A DNA stretch of 64,000 bases from Winkia neuii subsp. neuii DSM 8576 (GCF_000420405.1 NZ_ATUW01000007.1:62001-126000); one strand, 5' to 3'; counted from the first letter of the stretch, positions 34,423 through 42,839 are shown. The notes: generated by a model not told the origin, from the letters alone. Numbers and translations are program-made.

Positions 34423-36321
34423 TTAGCTTCTGAGGGCGTCGGAGGGTTGGATTTGGCTGGCCCTCCAGGTGGCTATTGCTCCCCCGACTAAGCCGACTAG
34501 GGCACCTGCAAGTATTGTTGGGGGGATGAGGCGCATGTCCAGAACGGGCTGCCAGGCTCTAGCAATTGTTACCCCCAAGATGGCTAGTACTGCCAGGTAG
34601 CTGCCGATTATTCCGCCCATAATTCCTGTGATTACGGCTTCGGTCAGTACTAGGGCTGCTACGTGTTTTTTGCGTGCCCCTATGGCTCTGCGCAAACCGA
34701 ATTCTCCAGCACGCTGAAAGACTGAGGTGGTCATCGTGTTGGTAAGCATAAGTACGGCTGCTAACAGCGTCACTCCTGTGAGTGTGGCAAGCATAGTTTT
34801 CAGGTTTGTTTCTATCTGTTCGCGCATTCCTTTTGGGTCCGGGGGTGCAGTAACGTTGACCCGTTCAGCTGCGGGGATCCATGCGGCTGGAGCTTGCCTG
34901 GCTACCTGTTCCCCCGCCCCAGGCTGGACTTTTATTTCCACTGCGGCGTAAGTCTGTTTAGATAATTCGGCTGCGGTGGTCTCGGTGCATGTGAGGGCAG
35001 AGAGCATTTTTACTTGTAAGCCTGCGTCGTCAATAATCCCAACTACGTTTAGGGGCCTGCCTTTTACCCAAATAACAGGGTCCGCCATCAAAGGCCCCAG
35101 TTTTATGTCACTGGCCAGGCGCTTGCCTACTAGCACTTGACCATCTTCTATTGTTTTCACCGCTCCTGACCCGTTTGTGGTGTGGAAGAGTTTTGCTGGA
35201 ACCTTTCCGCCAACTAGGCCTACTAGTTCTGTAGAGGGCGTCCGCGCCTCCCCTGGGCGCCCGCTGGCGGCAACTGGATTATGCCCTATAAGGGTTGAGG
35301 CAGCTTTTACCCCTGCAAGCCCCCTCACGCGCGCAAGAGACTGGGTGCTCTGGGCCTGTTCTGCTGCTGGACTAGTTGCTTCTAGCCCGGACACTGACAT
35401 TGTGACTCTTGAATTTCGCTGCGCATCGAAAAGATCTGAGACTTGCCCGCTCGCGGTTTGAGCGAGACCAATGGTAGTTAGCGCTAGGCCTACACCTAAC
35501 GCGACTGCGCCGACTAAAGCTGCGGTTCTACTGGGTTTTGCCCGCAGTGATGCCCACACGTCTTTGAGGCATTCGGTAAATTTTAGGGTGGATGGTTGCC
35601 CTAGGGGCTCTTGGACCGCTAATTCTTGCGTCTCGTTTCCGCTTGTTCGAGGGGCCTCTTCCGTAACTTCCCCGTCTACTACTCTAAGGCGACGGCGAGC
35701 CCGGTTTGCGACCTGACTGTCGTGGGTAACGACAACAACGGTAACCCCGGAGCGGTTGAGCTTTTCGAGCACATCCATAATGGCGTTAGAGGAGGCGGAG
35801 TCTAGGTTTCCGGTGGGTTCGTCGGCAAAAAGAACACTCACGCGCGAGGTTATGGCCCTAGCTATGGCTACCCTTTGGCGTTCCCCACCCGAGAGCACGG
35901 CTACGTCTACGTCCGCTTTATGTGCTAGCCCCACAAAGTCGAGCGCTTGGTCAGCGAGGGTGTTACGTTTAGCTTCGCTTAGACCGCGGTAGAGGGTTCC
36001 TAGCGCTACGTTGTTGCGTACATTTCTACCGGCTAGCAGGTGGAAGGATTGAAAAATAAAGGCGAATCTATCTGAGCGCACCCTGGCTCTTTGCCTATCG
36101 GATAGCGCGGTGGTTTCTACCCCGTCTACAAAGTATTCGCCGCTGGTGGGTTTATCTAAGAGGGCGAGTTGGTTGAGGAGGGTGGATTTGCCTGATCCTG
36201 AAGGGCCTACTATGGCTACGTATTCGCCTTGGCGGATGCGAATATCTACCCCGCGTAGGGCTTGCACCTGGGCTTTTTGCCCGTAGGTTTTGCATAGCCC
36301 CTTGGTTACGAGTTCGCTCAT
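34423..36321 (-). CDS. MacB-type ABC transporter, fused ATPase and permease
   Basis: Protein of 632 residues. The start at 36321 is in an ATGA overlap with the upstream membrane-fusion gene. The ATPase is residues about 1-230: Walker A GPSGSGKST, Q-loop FQSFHL, signature LSGGERQR, Walker B VLFADEPTGNLDS and H-loop THDS. The permease half has one helix (about 275-295), a large extracytoplasmic domain (about 300-505) and three C-terminal helices with the FtsX-type fold (GEFGLRRAIGARKKHV). MacB-type pumps act by mechanotransmission with a fusion protein to expel substrates already outside the membrane. It is the last gene of a four-gene cassette; the likely cargo is the secreted PG-binding protein, or a drug or peptide. 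Confidence 0.92.
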   Translation of the reverse strand: MSELVTKGLCKTYGQKAQVQALRGVDIRIRQGEYVAIVGPSGSGKSTLLNQLALLDKPTSGEYFVDGVETTALSDRQRARVRSDRFAFIFQSFHLLAGRNVRNNVALGTLYRGLSEAKRNTLADQALDFVGLAHKADVDVAVLSGGERQRVAIARAITSRVSVLFADEPTGNLDSASSNAIMDVLEKLNRSGVTVVVVTHDSQVANRARRRLRVVDGEVTEEAPRTSGNETQELAVQEPLGQPSTLKFTECLKDVWASLRAKPSRTAALVGAVALGVGLALTTIGLAQTASGQVSDLFDAQRNSRVTMSVSGLEATSPAAEQAQSTQSLARVRGLAGVKAASTLIGHNPVAASGRPGEARTPSTELVGLVGGKVPAKLFHTTNGSGAVKTIEDGQVLVGKRLASDIKLGPLMADPVIWVKGRPLNVVGIIDDAGLQVKMLSALTCTETTAAELSKQTYAAVEIKVQPGAGEQVARQAPAAWIPAAERVNVTAPPDPKGMREQIETNLKTMLATLTGVTLLAAVLMLTNTMTTSVFQRAGEFGLRRAIGARKKHVAALVLTEAVITGIMGGIIGSYLAVLAILGVTIARAWQPVLDMRLIPPTILAGALVGLVGGAIATWRASQIQPSDALRS

Positions 36322-37535
36322 CGGTCTATCCGCACTATTGCACCCTCGCGCACTCCGGCCCCTTCGACTGCGCACATTCCTTGCATGCACTTGTTGCTAA
36401 CAACTTTTGTTTTCGTAAATGTTTTGCCCTTTTGTAGCAAAATGTTCGCTGCCCCGTCTGCTCCGAAAGCTACAGCGCGTTGGGGAACAACTAGGGCTCC
36501 TTTTACGGGTTCGGATAAGTTGAGCGTTACGAGTACCGCATCGTTTCCGGCCCATTCTTCTGGGATGTCTGCTTCCGAGGGCGAAAACACGATTCGTGAC
36601 ATGTTCTGGGAGGTATCAGCGCCTTCTGGAGCATCGCCCTGTTCTGGGGCGGGCTCGGATTTATCTTTTTGTTCTTGGGTTTGAACCTGGGCAACTTTTA
36701 CTCGCAGAGTTTTTCCTGATGCCTCAGCTTTTCCGGTCAGGCCGTTTTTTACCTTTACCCCCACAGCTGACGGGACAGTTGCCACCAAAGACATTTTCCC
36801 ACCCGAGAGTTTCACTTTGGTGTTTTTCCCATCTACGCTAGTGCCCACATTTGGCAGATCCACTACTTTTGCAGGCAGCTTGTCCGAGACCACAACCTCG
36901 CTAGCAGGCAACACTACTTTACCGGCAGAAGGTGCTTTAGACTCGCTCTTTTTGCCCCTACCTGGATCTTTACCTTCTGCTTCGTTCTCTGGAGAGCTTT
37001 CCCCTATTTGGGCTTTAGAACCGGCCCTGCGGTACAGGCCTTTAATACAGGTTGCTGTGTAGGAGCCAAATGTTCCGTCCGCACGCACCTGGTAGCCTGC
37101 CGCATTTAACGCTTTTTGTACTAGCAGAACATCGTCTCCGCTCATGCCCTCGGATACATCGCGGTAGAGCGGAAAACTTCCGGCAAAGACAAATAGGGGG
37201 CGTCCATTTACCCAGACCAGCACGCTGCCAGAGGAGACGTTTTCCCCTTTTGCTGCCCCACTGCGCGTAATCACCCCACCGCCTTCACCAGCAGGTATGG
37301 GAAGATCAGTACTTTCAGCAAATTCGGCCTTGGCGTTAGCGGTAGTGGTCTCTGCCAAATCCTGTCGCACAATTTTGGCTGTGACCGCACGAGCCGCCGG
37401 GGGTTTGGCTTGCGCCTGCCGCTGGGTTGGAGATACTAAACGAGTTGCTAAAAACCAGGTTCCGCATACCAGAACCACCGCACCAACCACAACTAAAATT
37501 GCCACGTATTTGGAAGAACTAAATTGTTTCAGCAT
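36318..37535 (-). CDS. Membrane-fusion (HlyD/MacA-like) protein with peptidoglycan-binding domain
   Basis: Adaptor of 405 residues. One N-terminal membrane helix (about 11-30) is followed by a barrel-sandwich part, a PG_binding_1 domain (about 125-170; GMSGDDVLLVQKALNAAGY and RADGTFGSYTA), and beta-barrel segments including RIVFSPSEADIPEEW and VPQRAVAFGADGAANILL. A charged insertion (about 185-210) is Glu/Lys-rich. In Gram-positive bacteria such fusion proteins link a MacB-type ABC transporter to the wall. The start directly abuts the lipoprotein stop (TAAATG), and the end overlaps the transporter by four bases, so all three are translationally coupled. Confidence 0.88.
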   Translation of the reverse strand: MLKQFSSSKYVAILVVVGAVVLVCGTWFLATRLVSPTQRQAQAKPPAARAVTAKIVRQDLAETTTANAKAEFAESTDLPIPAGEGGGVITRSGAAKGENVSSGSVLVWVNGRPLFVFAGSFPLYRDVSEGMSGDDVLLVQKALNAAGYQVRADGTFGSYTATCIKGLYRRAGSKAQIGESSPENEAEGKDPGRGKKSESKAPSAGKVVLPASEVVVSDKLPAKVVDLPNVGTSVDGKNTKVKLSGGKMSLVATVPSAVGVKVKNGLTGKAEASGKTLRVKVAQVQTQEQKDKSEPAPEQGDAPEGADTSQNMSRIVFSPSEADIPEEWAGNDAVLVTLNLSEPVKGALVVPQRAVAFGADGAANILLQKGKTFTKTKVVSNKCMQGMCAVEGAGVREGAIVRIDR

Positions 37536-38486
37536 TTATTTTTCGTATTCGTCAATCACTTGCAGCGCGCGCTTGCCTTTTTCTTCATCCTTCTTCAAGT
37601 CAGCATCCAAGTCTGCCTTATGCGCTTCCACGAACTTCTTGCGCAAATCCCATTCCGCCTCATACAGATTGTGGATCCATCCCGACTGCTCCCTACATTT
37701 GGCATCGTGAGTTGCCAGCTCAATTTCCTCTGAAGAAGGCTTCCCTGTTGGCGTCCACTGCGGCCACCTATCCAACAGGGCTTGAGGCAACATGGTGTCC
37801 GTTTGCCAGGGATAATCAGGCAAACCAGCTATACCCAAAGGCCGCATGCACTCGCGCCACTGCTTACCAGAGTCAACCAGCGCCGGCACCGAGGCATAAT
37901 CCACATGCAGCCGATTGAGCTGGGATCCTACACTATCCAGATCTGGCTCTATTTCATCTAATTCTTTAGGCTCTTCTGTCGGCTCATTCGGATCCGCCAG
38001 ACGCTCCCTAGTCTTGTCTAGACACTTGTCGCGCGCATCCAGGAAATCCTTGCTCTTATTCGCATAAAGGCCGCCCTCTCCGGCCTCATGTATCGCCTCT
38101 TCTGCAGTGTTGCGCGGATCCGGAGCGAACCTATAGCCGTACTTCTTCGCTAACTGCACGTTAAAAATACTAGAAATCCCGTCCCCCGCCAATGTTTCGG
38201 GTTTAGGCGCAGATAAATCAGTAATTACGGGATCATCAAACCCCTTATCCTTCATACAACGCGAGGTTAGTAATTCCTGCGCAAGCATATCTAATTCACT
38301 CGCAGGAGCACCCAAATAAGGGTCCGTGGGTAACGTCCACCTACCCTCATCCTTTTTCACATCCGTAGAAATACGATAATTTTTACTGCTCTCACTACCA
38401 TTTGCATTTTTACTTGAGCCAGAACTACACCCAGATAGCGCAAGCCCTAAACAAATACAGAGAATTGCCGCCTTTATTGAACGCAT
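37536..38486 (-). CDS. Cysteine-containing lipoprotein of the export cassette
   Basis: Predicted lipoprotein of 316 residues. The signal sequence MRSIKAAILCICLGLALSGC ends in a lipobox, with the lipidated cysteine at residue 20. The mature part is acidic and mostly helical, with four further spaced cysteines (in SRCMKDKGF, DKCLDK, WRECMRPLG and AKCREQSGW) that could form two disulfides. I do not recognise the family by name. The gene lies directly upstream of, and abuts, the fusion-protein gene, so it should act with the transporter as a substrate-binding, chaperone or immunity component on the outer membrane face (inference). Confidence 0.8.
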   Translation of the reverse strand: MRSIKAAILCICLGLALSGCSSGSSKNANGSESSKNYRISTDVKKDEGRWTLPTDPYLGAPASELDMLAQELLTSRCMKDKGFDDPVITDLSAPKPETLAGDGISSIFNVQLAKKYGYRFAPDPRNTAEEAIHEAGEGGLYANKSKDFLDARDKCLDKTRERLADPNEPTEEPKELDEIEPDLDSVGSQLNRLHVDYASVPALVDSGKQWRECMRPLGIAGLPDYPWQTDTMLPQALLDRWPQWTPTGKPSSEEIELATHDAKCREQSGWIHNLYEAEWDLRKKFVEAHKADLDADLKKDEEKGKRALQVIDEYEK

Positions 38487-38511
38487 AAATACAAACCTAA
38501 ATAAAGATAGC

Positions 38512-38541
38512 AGGTGGGCGCCACCATCATGACGCCCACCT
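38512..38541 (-). terminator. Hairpin between the secreted-protein gene and the transporter operon
   Basis: Arms AGGTGGGCG (38512-38520) and CGCCCACCT (38533-38541) with a 12-base loop, placed in the 64-base gap. There is only a broken U-run downstream on the minus strand. It may act as a partial terminator, giving more transcript for the small secreted protein than for the transporter genes. Confidence 0.5.
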
Positions 38542-38550
38542 AATCAGCCA

Positions 38551-39027
38551 TTACTTCCAGCGCCCATTTCCGTAGAAATTATGATGCCACAACATGCGAG
38601 ACCCGGTCGCAGGCCCATAAACACCATCCGCCGCAAGCCCGTATATATTCTGAGTTCTACTAATAGCTCTTCTAACAGAAGGACCGTAATACCCATCAAT
38701 AGATACATACGATATACGTTCCCCATATTTCAGCGAATATTGCAGGGCACGTACAGCATAATTATGGTTTATTTGATCCACTTCTAAATAACAATTTACC
38801 GAGCCACCGTTCCTGGTAGCGGGAGCCCATACTTCACCTCCAACGGTGATTGGTTTACTGACTCTGCCCCAGCATTTACCTCTAGCACTTAACACCCGCT
38901 GAGAACTAATAGTAGACACGGACGTACTGGCAGTAGAGCTACTCATGGGACCTGCTGCTGCGGTAGCTGGCATCAGTGCCAGCAGTGAGACTGTTACTGC
39001 TAGTTGAAGAACTGTTTTTTTTGACAT
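38551..39027 (-). CDS. Small secreted peptidoglycan-binding-domain protein
   Basis: Secreted protein of 158 residues from the ATG at 39027 (MSKKTVLQLAV); a longer form of 176 is less likely because it would bury the signal peptide. The signal peptide ends near TAAAG (about residue 26). The mature protein has two cysteines (GKCWG, VNCYL) and a PG_binding_1-like repeat (about 85-145): AVRALQYSLKYG, VSIDGYYGPSVRRAI and GLAADGVYGPATG. It ends HHNFYGNGRWK. It is the first gene of the cassette with the lipoprotein, fusion protein and MacB-type transporter. It could be a wall-bound effector, a bacteriocin-like protein or a scaffold for the exporter; nothing in the sequence decides between these. Confidence 0.8.
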   Translation of the reverse strand: MSKKTVLQLAVTVSLLALMPATAAAGPMSSSTASTSVSTISSQRVLSARGKCWGRVSKPITVGGEVWAPATRNGGSVNCYLEVDQINHNYAVRALQYSLKYGERISYVSIDGYYGPSVRRAISRTQNIYGLAADGVYGPATGSRMLWHHNFYGNGRWK

Positions 39028-39308
39028 ACGAGGAACCCCTCTTATAGTCGATCCATGGAACGGCGCACCGTCGCGCCACAACTGAGCCTACCATCACAGA
39101 AACCCTATTACTACGTTTTAGGGGTTAATTAGATATAAACATCAGATGTACGCTACATTATAGAAATCTAATTTTCTTTTAATCTTTCTCCCGCCGCCTA
39201 CCCGTATCTCATCCCATGCCAACTACGCGTTAGCACGTCCAATACTTTGCGCGCACTAGAATTATCCATATGAGCTGCAACAACACTCATCCACAACGGG
39301 AGGTTAAT

Positions 39309-39356
39309 ATGATTCCGATCCCAACTTTTCCATTAAAATATTTCATTTTATTTTAA
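39309..39356 (+). CDS. Possible 15-residue peptide
   Basis: ATG preceded by GGGAGG with a 5-base spacer, encoding MIPIPTFPLKYFILF and then TAA. It is hydrophobic and very short, in AT-rich DNA. It could be a leader peptide or the remnant of a gene. There is no further evidence of coding. Confidence 0.2.
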   Translation: MIPIPTFPLKYFILF

Positions 39357-39384
39357 TAAATAATTCGGCAGAACGCTTAACGCA

Positions 39385-39446
39385 TAGCAGCTAGGTACAA
39401 CAACGCCAAGGATAACCCTAAGCAAGCCAACTGCACCTAGCTGCTA
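39385..39446. repeat. 12-base inverted repeat after the MFS pump gene
   Basis: TAGCAGCTAGGT (39385-39396) and ACCTAGCTGCTA (39435-39446), separated by 38 bases. It lies just after the stop of the MFS gene. It may be a long-loop terminator or the ends of a lost small element; there is no transposase frame between the arms. Confidence 0.6.
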
Positions 39447-39462
39447 ACGTCCCGCAGAACTA

Positions 39463-40725
39463 CTAGCTATTTTTGGTGCCAGAGACGCCCTCTTGCCTAA
39501 ACGTCGGGTGCAGCAGACTCACCGAGAGGCCCAACCCCAACAGCACAACGCACACCGCTATCGGCATCCACGCTGTTACGCCATACAAGGCAGTTGACGC
39601 CACCGGCGCTAACACGTATGCGGCACCATTGTTAGCGTTGATAAGTCCGGCCACACTTCCCTGTTCGCGGGACTCCATCCGAAGTGTAGGCGCGGCGTTA
39701 TACCCCGGCATGGCCAGCCCTGAACCGATCCCCACTAAAACGCACGCTACTACGAATACCCATAAATGTGTCGGATGAATTAGCAGCGCCACCGCTACGA
39801 GAGAAATCGCAAGCCCTCTACGGAACAGCCGCACCGCACTCCAGCCCAATCTGGGCGCAACTACTGCTTGGGCAATAATCATTACCACGCCCATTACCGT
39901 CATACACAATGCCGTATATCCGGCGGTTTCGCCTGCGCTCAGACGCAACGCGTCCTGTAACAAAAATCCGCACACTGTGGTCAACGTAGAAAATACCGTG
40001 AACATCAAAAATCCACATGCCAGAAAGGCGAAGATTCTGGCGTCAAAATAACTAACTTTGGCCGGTTTACCAACCTGTCCCTTACCGTGAGTGGGTTTAA
40101 ATGTTGCAAGTAACACCACTACTGCCACCGCAATCATGGCCGGCATCACCACCAAAGGCAACATAAATCCCCCGAAGGCCGCTAAGCTCCCGCCAACTAG
40201 TGCCCCCAAGATCGTGGCAAAGCCTTGAGCCGCTCCAAGCATACCTACACCTTTGACGCGCTGAGCCTCGCTGTACGTATGAGTGACAATGTAGGTCTGG
40301 GCGGCCGGAGTAATCGCAGCGATTGAACCGCCATAGAAAAACCCTCTAGTAAGCACTACCCCAGCAACTAGAGCGCCCCCCGTAAGCACACCTTTTAATC
40401 CGAACCAAGCCACCACAGCGAAACCCGACAGTGACACGGCTGCACCGGCCATACCCGCAACCAAAATTGAGCGCGTTCCTCGCCTCAGAGAAATCCTCCC
40501 CCAAGCTGTAGAGGTAAGCGCGAGCACGATTGCGGCCAATGAGATCGTTGCCCCGATATGCCACTCTTTGAGCCCAATTTCGCGCGAGAGCGGCGCGATT
40601 ATCGGATTTAGAATCATTTGCCCCATATACGCCAGCAATGTCGCCATAAAAAGCGGCAAAATGCCGGGGATGCGGTTTGCACCTTCCGCACCCCTTTGTT
40701 TGACCTGCGCGGTTGCATCAGACAT
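39463..40725 (-). CDS. MFS drug-efflux-type transporter
   Basis: Major facilitator of 420 residues with 12 predicted helices. The first helix pair has LPLFMATLLAYMGQMILNPIIAPLS, typical of proton-driven multidrug pumps. WGRISLRRGTRSI is the motif A loop between helices 2 and 3. AAGGA lies 6 bases before the ATG. The gene is divergent from a TetR gene, and its promoter holds a perfect palindrome in the spacer, so it is almost certainly repressed by that regulator and induced by a ligand. Which compound it exports cannot be read from the sequence. Confidence 0.9.
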   Translation of the reverse strand: MSDATAQVKQRGAEGANRIPGILPLFMATLLAYMGQMILNPIIAPLSREIGLKEWHIGATISLAAIVLALTSTAWGRISLRRGTRSILVAGMAGAAVSLSGFAVVAWFGLKGVLTGGALVAGVVLTRGFFYGGSIAAITPAAQTYIVTHTYSEAQRVKGVGMLGAAQGFATILGALVGGSLAAFGGFMLPLVVMPAMIAVAVVVLLATFKPTHGKGQVGKPAKVSYFDARIFAFLACGFLMFTVFSTLTTVCGFLLQDALRLSAGETAGYTALCMTVMGVVMIIAQAVVAPRLGWSAVRLFRRGLAISLVAVALLIHPTHLWVFVVACVLVGIGSGLAMPGYNAAPTLRMESREQGSVAGLINANNGAAYVLAPVASTALYGVTAWMPIAVCVVLLGLGLSVSLLHPTFRQEGVSGTKNS

Positions 40726-40763
40726 GTAGGTTCCTTTCTAGAGACTGGAAATGAATGAACCAA

Positions 40764-40792
40764 ATACTAGAACAGTGTTCTAGTACTGTCAA
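40764..40792 (-). promoter_or_regulatory. MFS pump promoter with TetR operator in its spacer
   Basis: On the minus strand, a consensus -35 TTGACA (40787-40792) and -10 TAGTAT (40764-40769) are exactly 17 bases apart. A perfect 21-base palindrome occupies the spacer and part of the -10: arms TACTAGAACA (40765-40774) and TGTTCTAGTA (40776-40785) around a central G. A bound TetR dimer would block RNA polymerase directly. The TetR gene on the other side starts 32 bases beyond the palindrome. Confidence 0.8.
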
Positions 40793-40817
40793 CGTGCTGG
40801 CCCGCTATGCTGTTGTC

Positions 40818-41516
40818 ATGCGCGCTAAGACCGGAAACACAGGCAGACGAGTCGGCCTGAACCAAGAAAAAATACGCCGAGCGGCAAAAACTCTAACCCG
40901 CGAAAATGGGTTGGATAATTGGTCTATTCGCGATCTGGCAGTACAGCTAGAAGTTGCTCCTTCAGTGATATACCACTATTTCGCCAATAGAGACGCGGTA
41001 GTTGACGCCGTAATAGCTGATTTAGTTGCGTCCATTACCCTTCCTGACGAAAGCTTAGAGTGGAAGCAGTGGTTTATAGGTTTGGCTAAAAATGCTCGCC
41101 CAGTATTGCTGGAGCACCCGGGCGCAACCGAAAGGATGATGCGCGGCAATTTTAGCGCCGAAATGCTGCCGATTCTTGAAGCCTCCTTCAAAAAACTGCG
41201 CGAAGCAGGATTTCGCCGCCACATTGCTCAGGCTTACACAATGATCATCAATACAATTCTATGGATCATTGCAGCTCGTAATCTGCGCAGCCACACCCGC
41301 GTGAGTGAACGGCATGACCTGGAGCGTACCGTGACCCAGATTCAACCTCTAGCTGCGAACTCTGAGGCACTAACCTACATGCTCGATAACTACCTACTGC
41401 CCCTAACAAACCCTAAACACGAAGAACAGATAAGCCGGGAGTACTTCGACACCATGGTAAGAGCCCTTTTAGCAGGGCTGGAAAGCACCGTTTTACCCAA
41501 AGAAAAAGAAAAATAA
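40818..41516 (+). CDS. TetR-family regulator of the MFS pump
   Basis: Repressor of 232 residues. The ATG at 40818 is preferred to the upstream in-frame ATG at 40755, since the latter would place the operator inside the gene. The helix-turn-helix is WSIRDLAVQLEVAPSVIYHYFANRDAVVDAV (about residues 34-64). The C-terminal part is a helical ligand domain of the TetR_C type. TATGCT (40806-40811) lies 6 bases before the ATG and no ribosome site is seen, so the mRNA may be leaderless. It should repress the divergent pump and possibly itself. Confidence 0.88.
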   Translation: MRAKTGNTGRRVGLNQEKIRRAAKTLTRENGLDNWSIRDLAVQLEVAPSVIYHYFANRDAVVDAVIADLVASITLPDESLEWKQWFIGLAKNARPVLLEHPGATERMMRGNFSAEMLPILEASFKKLREAGFRRHIAQAYTMIINTILWIIAARNLRSHTRVSERHDLERTVTQIQPLAANSEALTYMLDNYLLPLTNPKHEEQISREYFDTMVRALLAGLESTVLPKEKEK

Positions 41517-41899
41517 TTCACCGCGCACTATCGCAGTAGTATCTCAGTGCAGCTGCATTGCGTTTAGCACTATTTACCGCCGTAAGAGTGGAGACAAAGA
41601 CGTCGGAAATGATCAAAAGCCCAGCTTCTCTACAAGTCTCCCCGACTAGCGGTTTTAGTTATTTCTGGCGTGGATTTAGTAGAAGTCGTCGCCCGCAGCG
41701 CGGCAGCTTTTGCTTTCAAACCTCGGCTAGTTTTACTTTGGGGTCGACCTAGGGGTGCGATTTTGACCTTCCGTTAATGGGTATTGCCATAGGGGTGGAA
41801 TTATCGGTGTTGAGTGGTGGTCAGATGAGGCGTCTATGCGCTTGCTGTTGCACTGACAAGCGTAATAAAATGTGAGTGCAGTTAACGGCTGGAGGAGAA
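41517..41899. other. 383-base region before the toxin-antitoxin pair
   Basis: No convincing gene; a 64-codon plus-strand frame has no ribosome site. The last 60 bases hold the antitoxin promoter and a candidate operator. The rest may be degraded coding sequence but matches nothing I recognise. Confidence 0.5.
41839..41862 (+). promoter_or_regulatory. Candidate operator of the toxin-antitoxin operon
   Basis: CGCTTG (41839-41844) and CAAGCG (41857-41862) form an inverted repeat with a 12-base spacer, next to a TAATAA -10-like element, 37 bases before the antitoxin start. RelB-type antitoxins repress their own promoter through such repeats. Confidence 0.4.
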
Positions 41900-42172
41900 A
41901 TGGCGTCAAGTAGTCTGACTATCCGTCTTGATAGTGGGTTGAAGGATGGGGCGGCAAATGTCGTGGAATCCTACGGGCTCGATCTATCGTCCGTCGTGCG
42001 GGCATTCTTCACGGAAATGGTGAATACCAACTCGATTCCTTTGTCTTTCGATTACAAGCGTCCAAATGAGGAGAGCCTTCAAGCTATCCGTGAGACTCAG
42101 GAAATGATTGCCTCAGGCGGCAGCGAAAGTTATGCGACTGGCCACGACCTCATCGAAGCAGCCTTGGCATGA
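41900..42172 (+). CDS. RelB/DinJ-family antitoxin
   Basis: Antitoxin of 90 residues. The ATG at 41900 has GGAGGAG immediately upstream (an earlier in-frame start adds 8 residues). The N-terminal SSSLTIRLDSGLKDGAANVVESYGLDLSSVVRAFF is a ribbon-helix-helix DNA-binding domain. The C-terminal half wraps the toxin. The stop overlaps the toxin start by four bases (ATGA), the usual coupling that keeps antitoxin ahead of toxin. It should neutralise the partner and repress the operon. Confidence 0.9.
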   Translation: MASSSLTIRLDSGLKDGAANVVESYGLDLSSVVRAFFTEMVNTNSIPLSFDYKRPNEESLQAIRETQEMIASGGSESYATGHDLIEAALA

Positions 42173-42474
42173 GCAGGCGCCTACAGGCGAAATTCACTTC
42201 GACATTCAGCAGAGACCTGAAAAAGAAAGCCACCAAACGGCAATGGGACCTTGCAGAACTGGAATCTGTTATCGACCTGGTTCTAGAGAACACACAGGAA
42301 TCTATTGGAGTCCTAAAACGCAGGCATCGGATGCACAGGCTCTCTGGCGAATGGGATGGCAGCAACGAGTGTCACGTTGCGAATGCTGGCAACTGGTTAG
42401 TTATCTGGAAGACTGACGGCGAGTTTGCCTATTTTCAGCGAACCGGATCCCACGACGAACTGTTTCACCGGTAA
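42169..42474 (+). CDS. YafQ-type RelE-superfamily mRNA interferase toxin
   Basis: Toxin of 101 residues that cleaves mRNA on the ribosome in related systems. The sequence has the YafQ layout: a basic N-terminus (FTSTFSRDLKKKATKRQWD), the RHRMHRLSGEWDGSNECHV stretch with conserved histidines and an aspartate, NWLVIWK, and the final RTGSHDELFHR with the catalytic C-terminal histidine. The active site looks intact. It is coupled to the antitoxin by an ATGA overlap. The pair lies 287 bases from the CCA end of a tRNA-Thr gene, a common place for mobile modules. Confidence 0.9.
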   Translation: MSRRLQAKFTSTFSRDLKKKATKRQWDLAELESVIDLVLENTQESIGVLKRRHRMHRLSGEWDGSNECHVANAGNWLVIWKTDGEFAYFQRTGSHDELFHR

Positions 42475-42760
42475 GTGGCGGTTCCAAGCGGGCAAAACTT
42501 GCCAAGTTCAAAACCGCCTACAAATAGCGAGATGACATGCCCATCTTCGAGTATATGAAATATACGTTTTTACGAGATAGTGTCTGTAACAAGGGGAAGT
42601 TCGATGGGCAATTCAAGCCAACTAATCATTCAAGTTATTGCCTAGCATGAGGCGAACGAGCACCAAAACGTTATTACCGCTATCGAAGTTGTTCCTGGAT
42701 CTGAACGATCACGATGCTGTCGAGCTACGAGACGCCTACCTATCAAATCCAGCGTCTATG

Positions 42761-42836
42761 TGGAGCCACCTGCGGGAATCGAACCCGCGACCTATTCATT
42801 ACGAGTGAATCGCTCTACCGACTGAGCTAAGGTGGC
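42761..42836 (-). tRNA. tRNA-Thr (anticodon CGT)
   Basis: Full cloverleaf on the minus strand, 76 bases including an encoded CCA. Acceptor arms GCCACCT and AGGTGGC pair perfectly. The D-arm has GCTC/GAGC, the anticodon arm ATTCA-CTCGTAA-TGAAT gives anticodon CGT, and the T-arm is GCGGG-TTCGATT-CCCGC. It reads ACG codons. Confidence 0.97.
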
Positions 42837-42839
42837 GCA

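Larger units (their letters stand above)
39028..39462. other. 435-base AT-rich intergenic region
   Basis: Low-GC stretch between the cassette start and the end of the MFS pump gene. It holds a possible 15-codon peptide with a strong ribosome site (39309-39356) and a 12-base inverted repeat (39385-39446). It contains the cassette promoter. No larger gene is supported. Confidence 0.5.

Noticed and set aside
41558-41752. 64-codon frame and a minus-strand frame without start between TetR and the antitoxin
   Set aside because: No ribosome site or start, no recognised family; might be decayed coding sequence, but not supportable.
42648-42809. Short plus-strand frame ending SHLRESNPRPIHYE
   Set aside because: Its end is the antisense of tRNA-Thr, a well-known annotation artefact.
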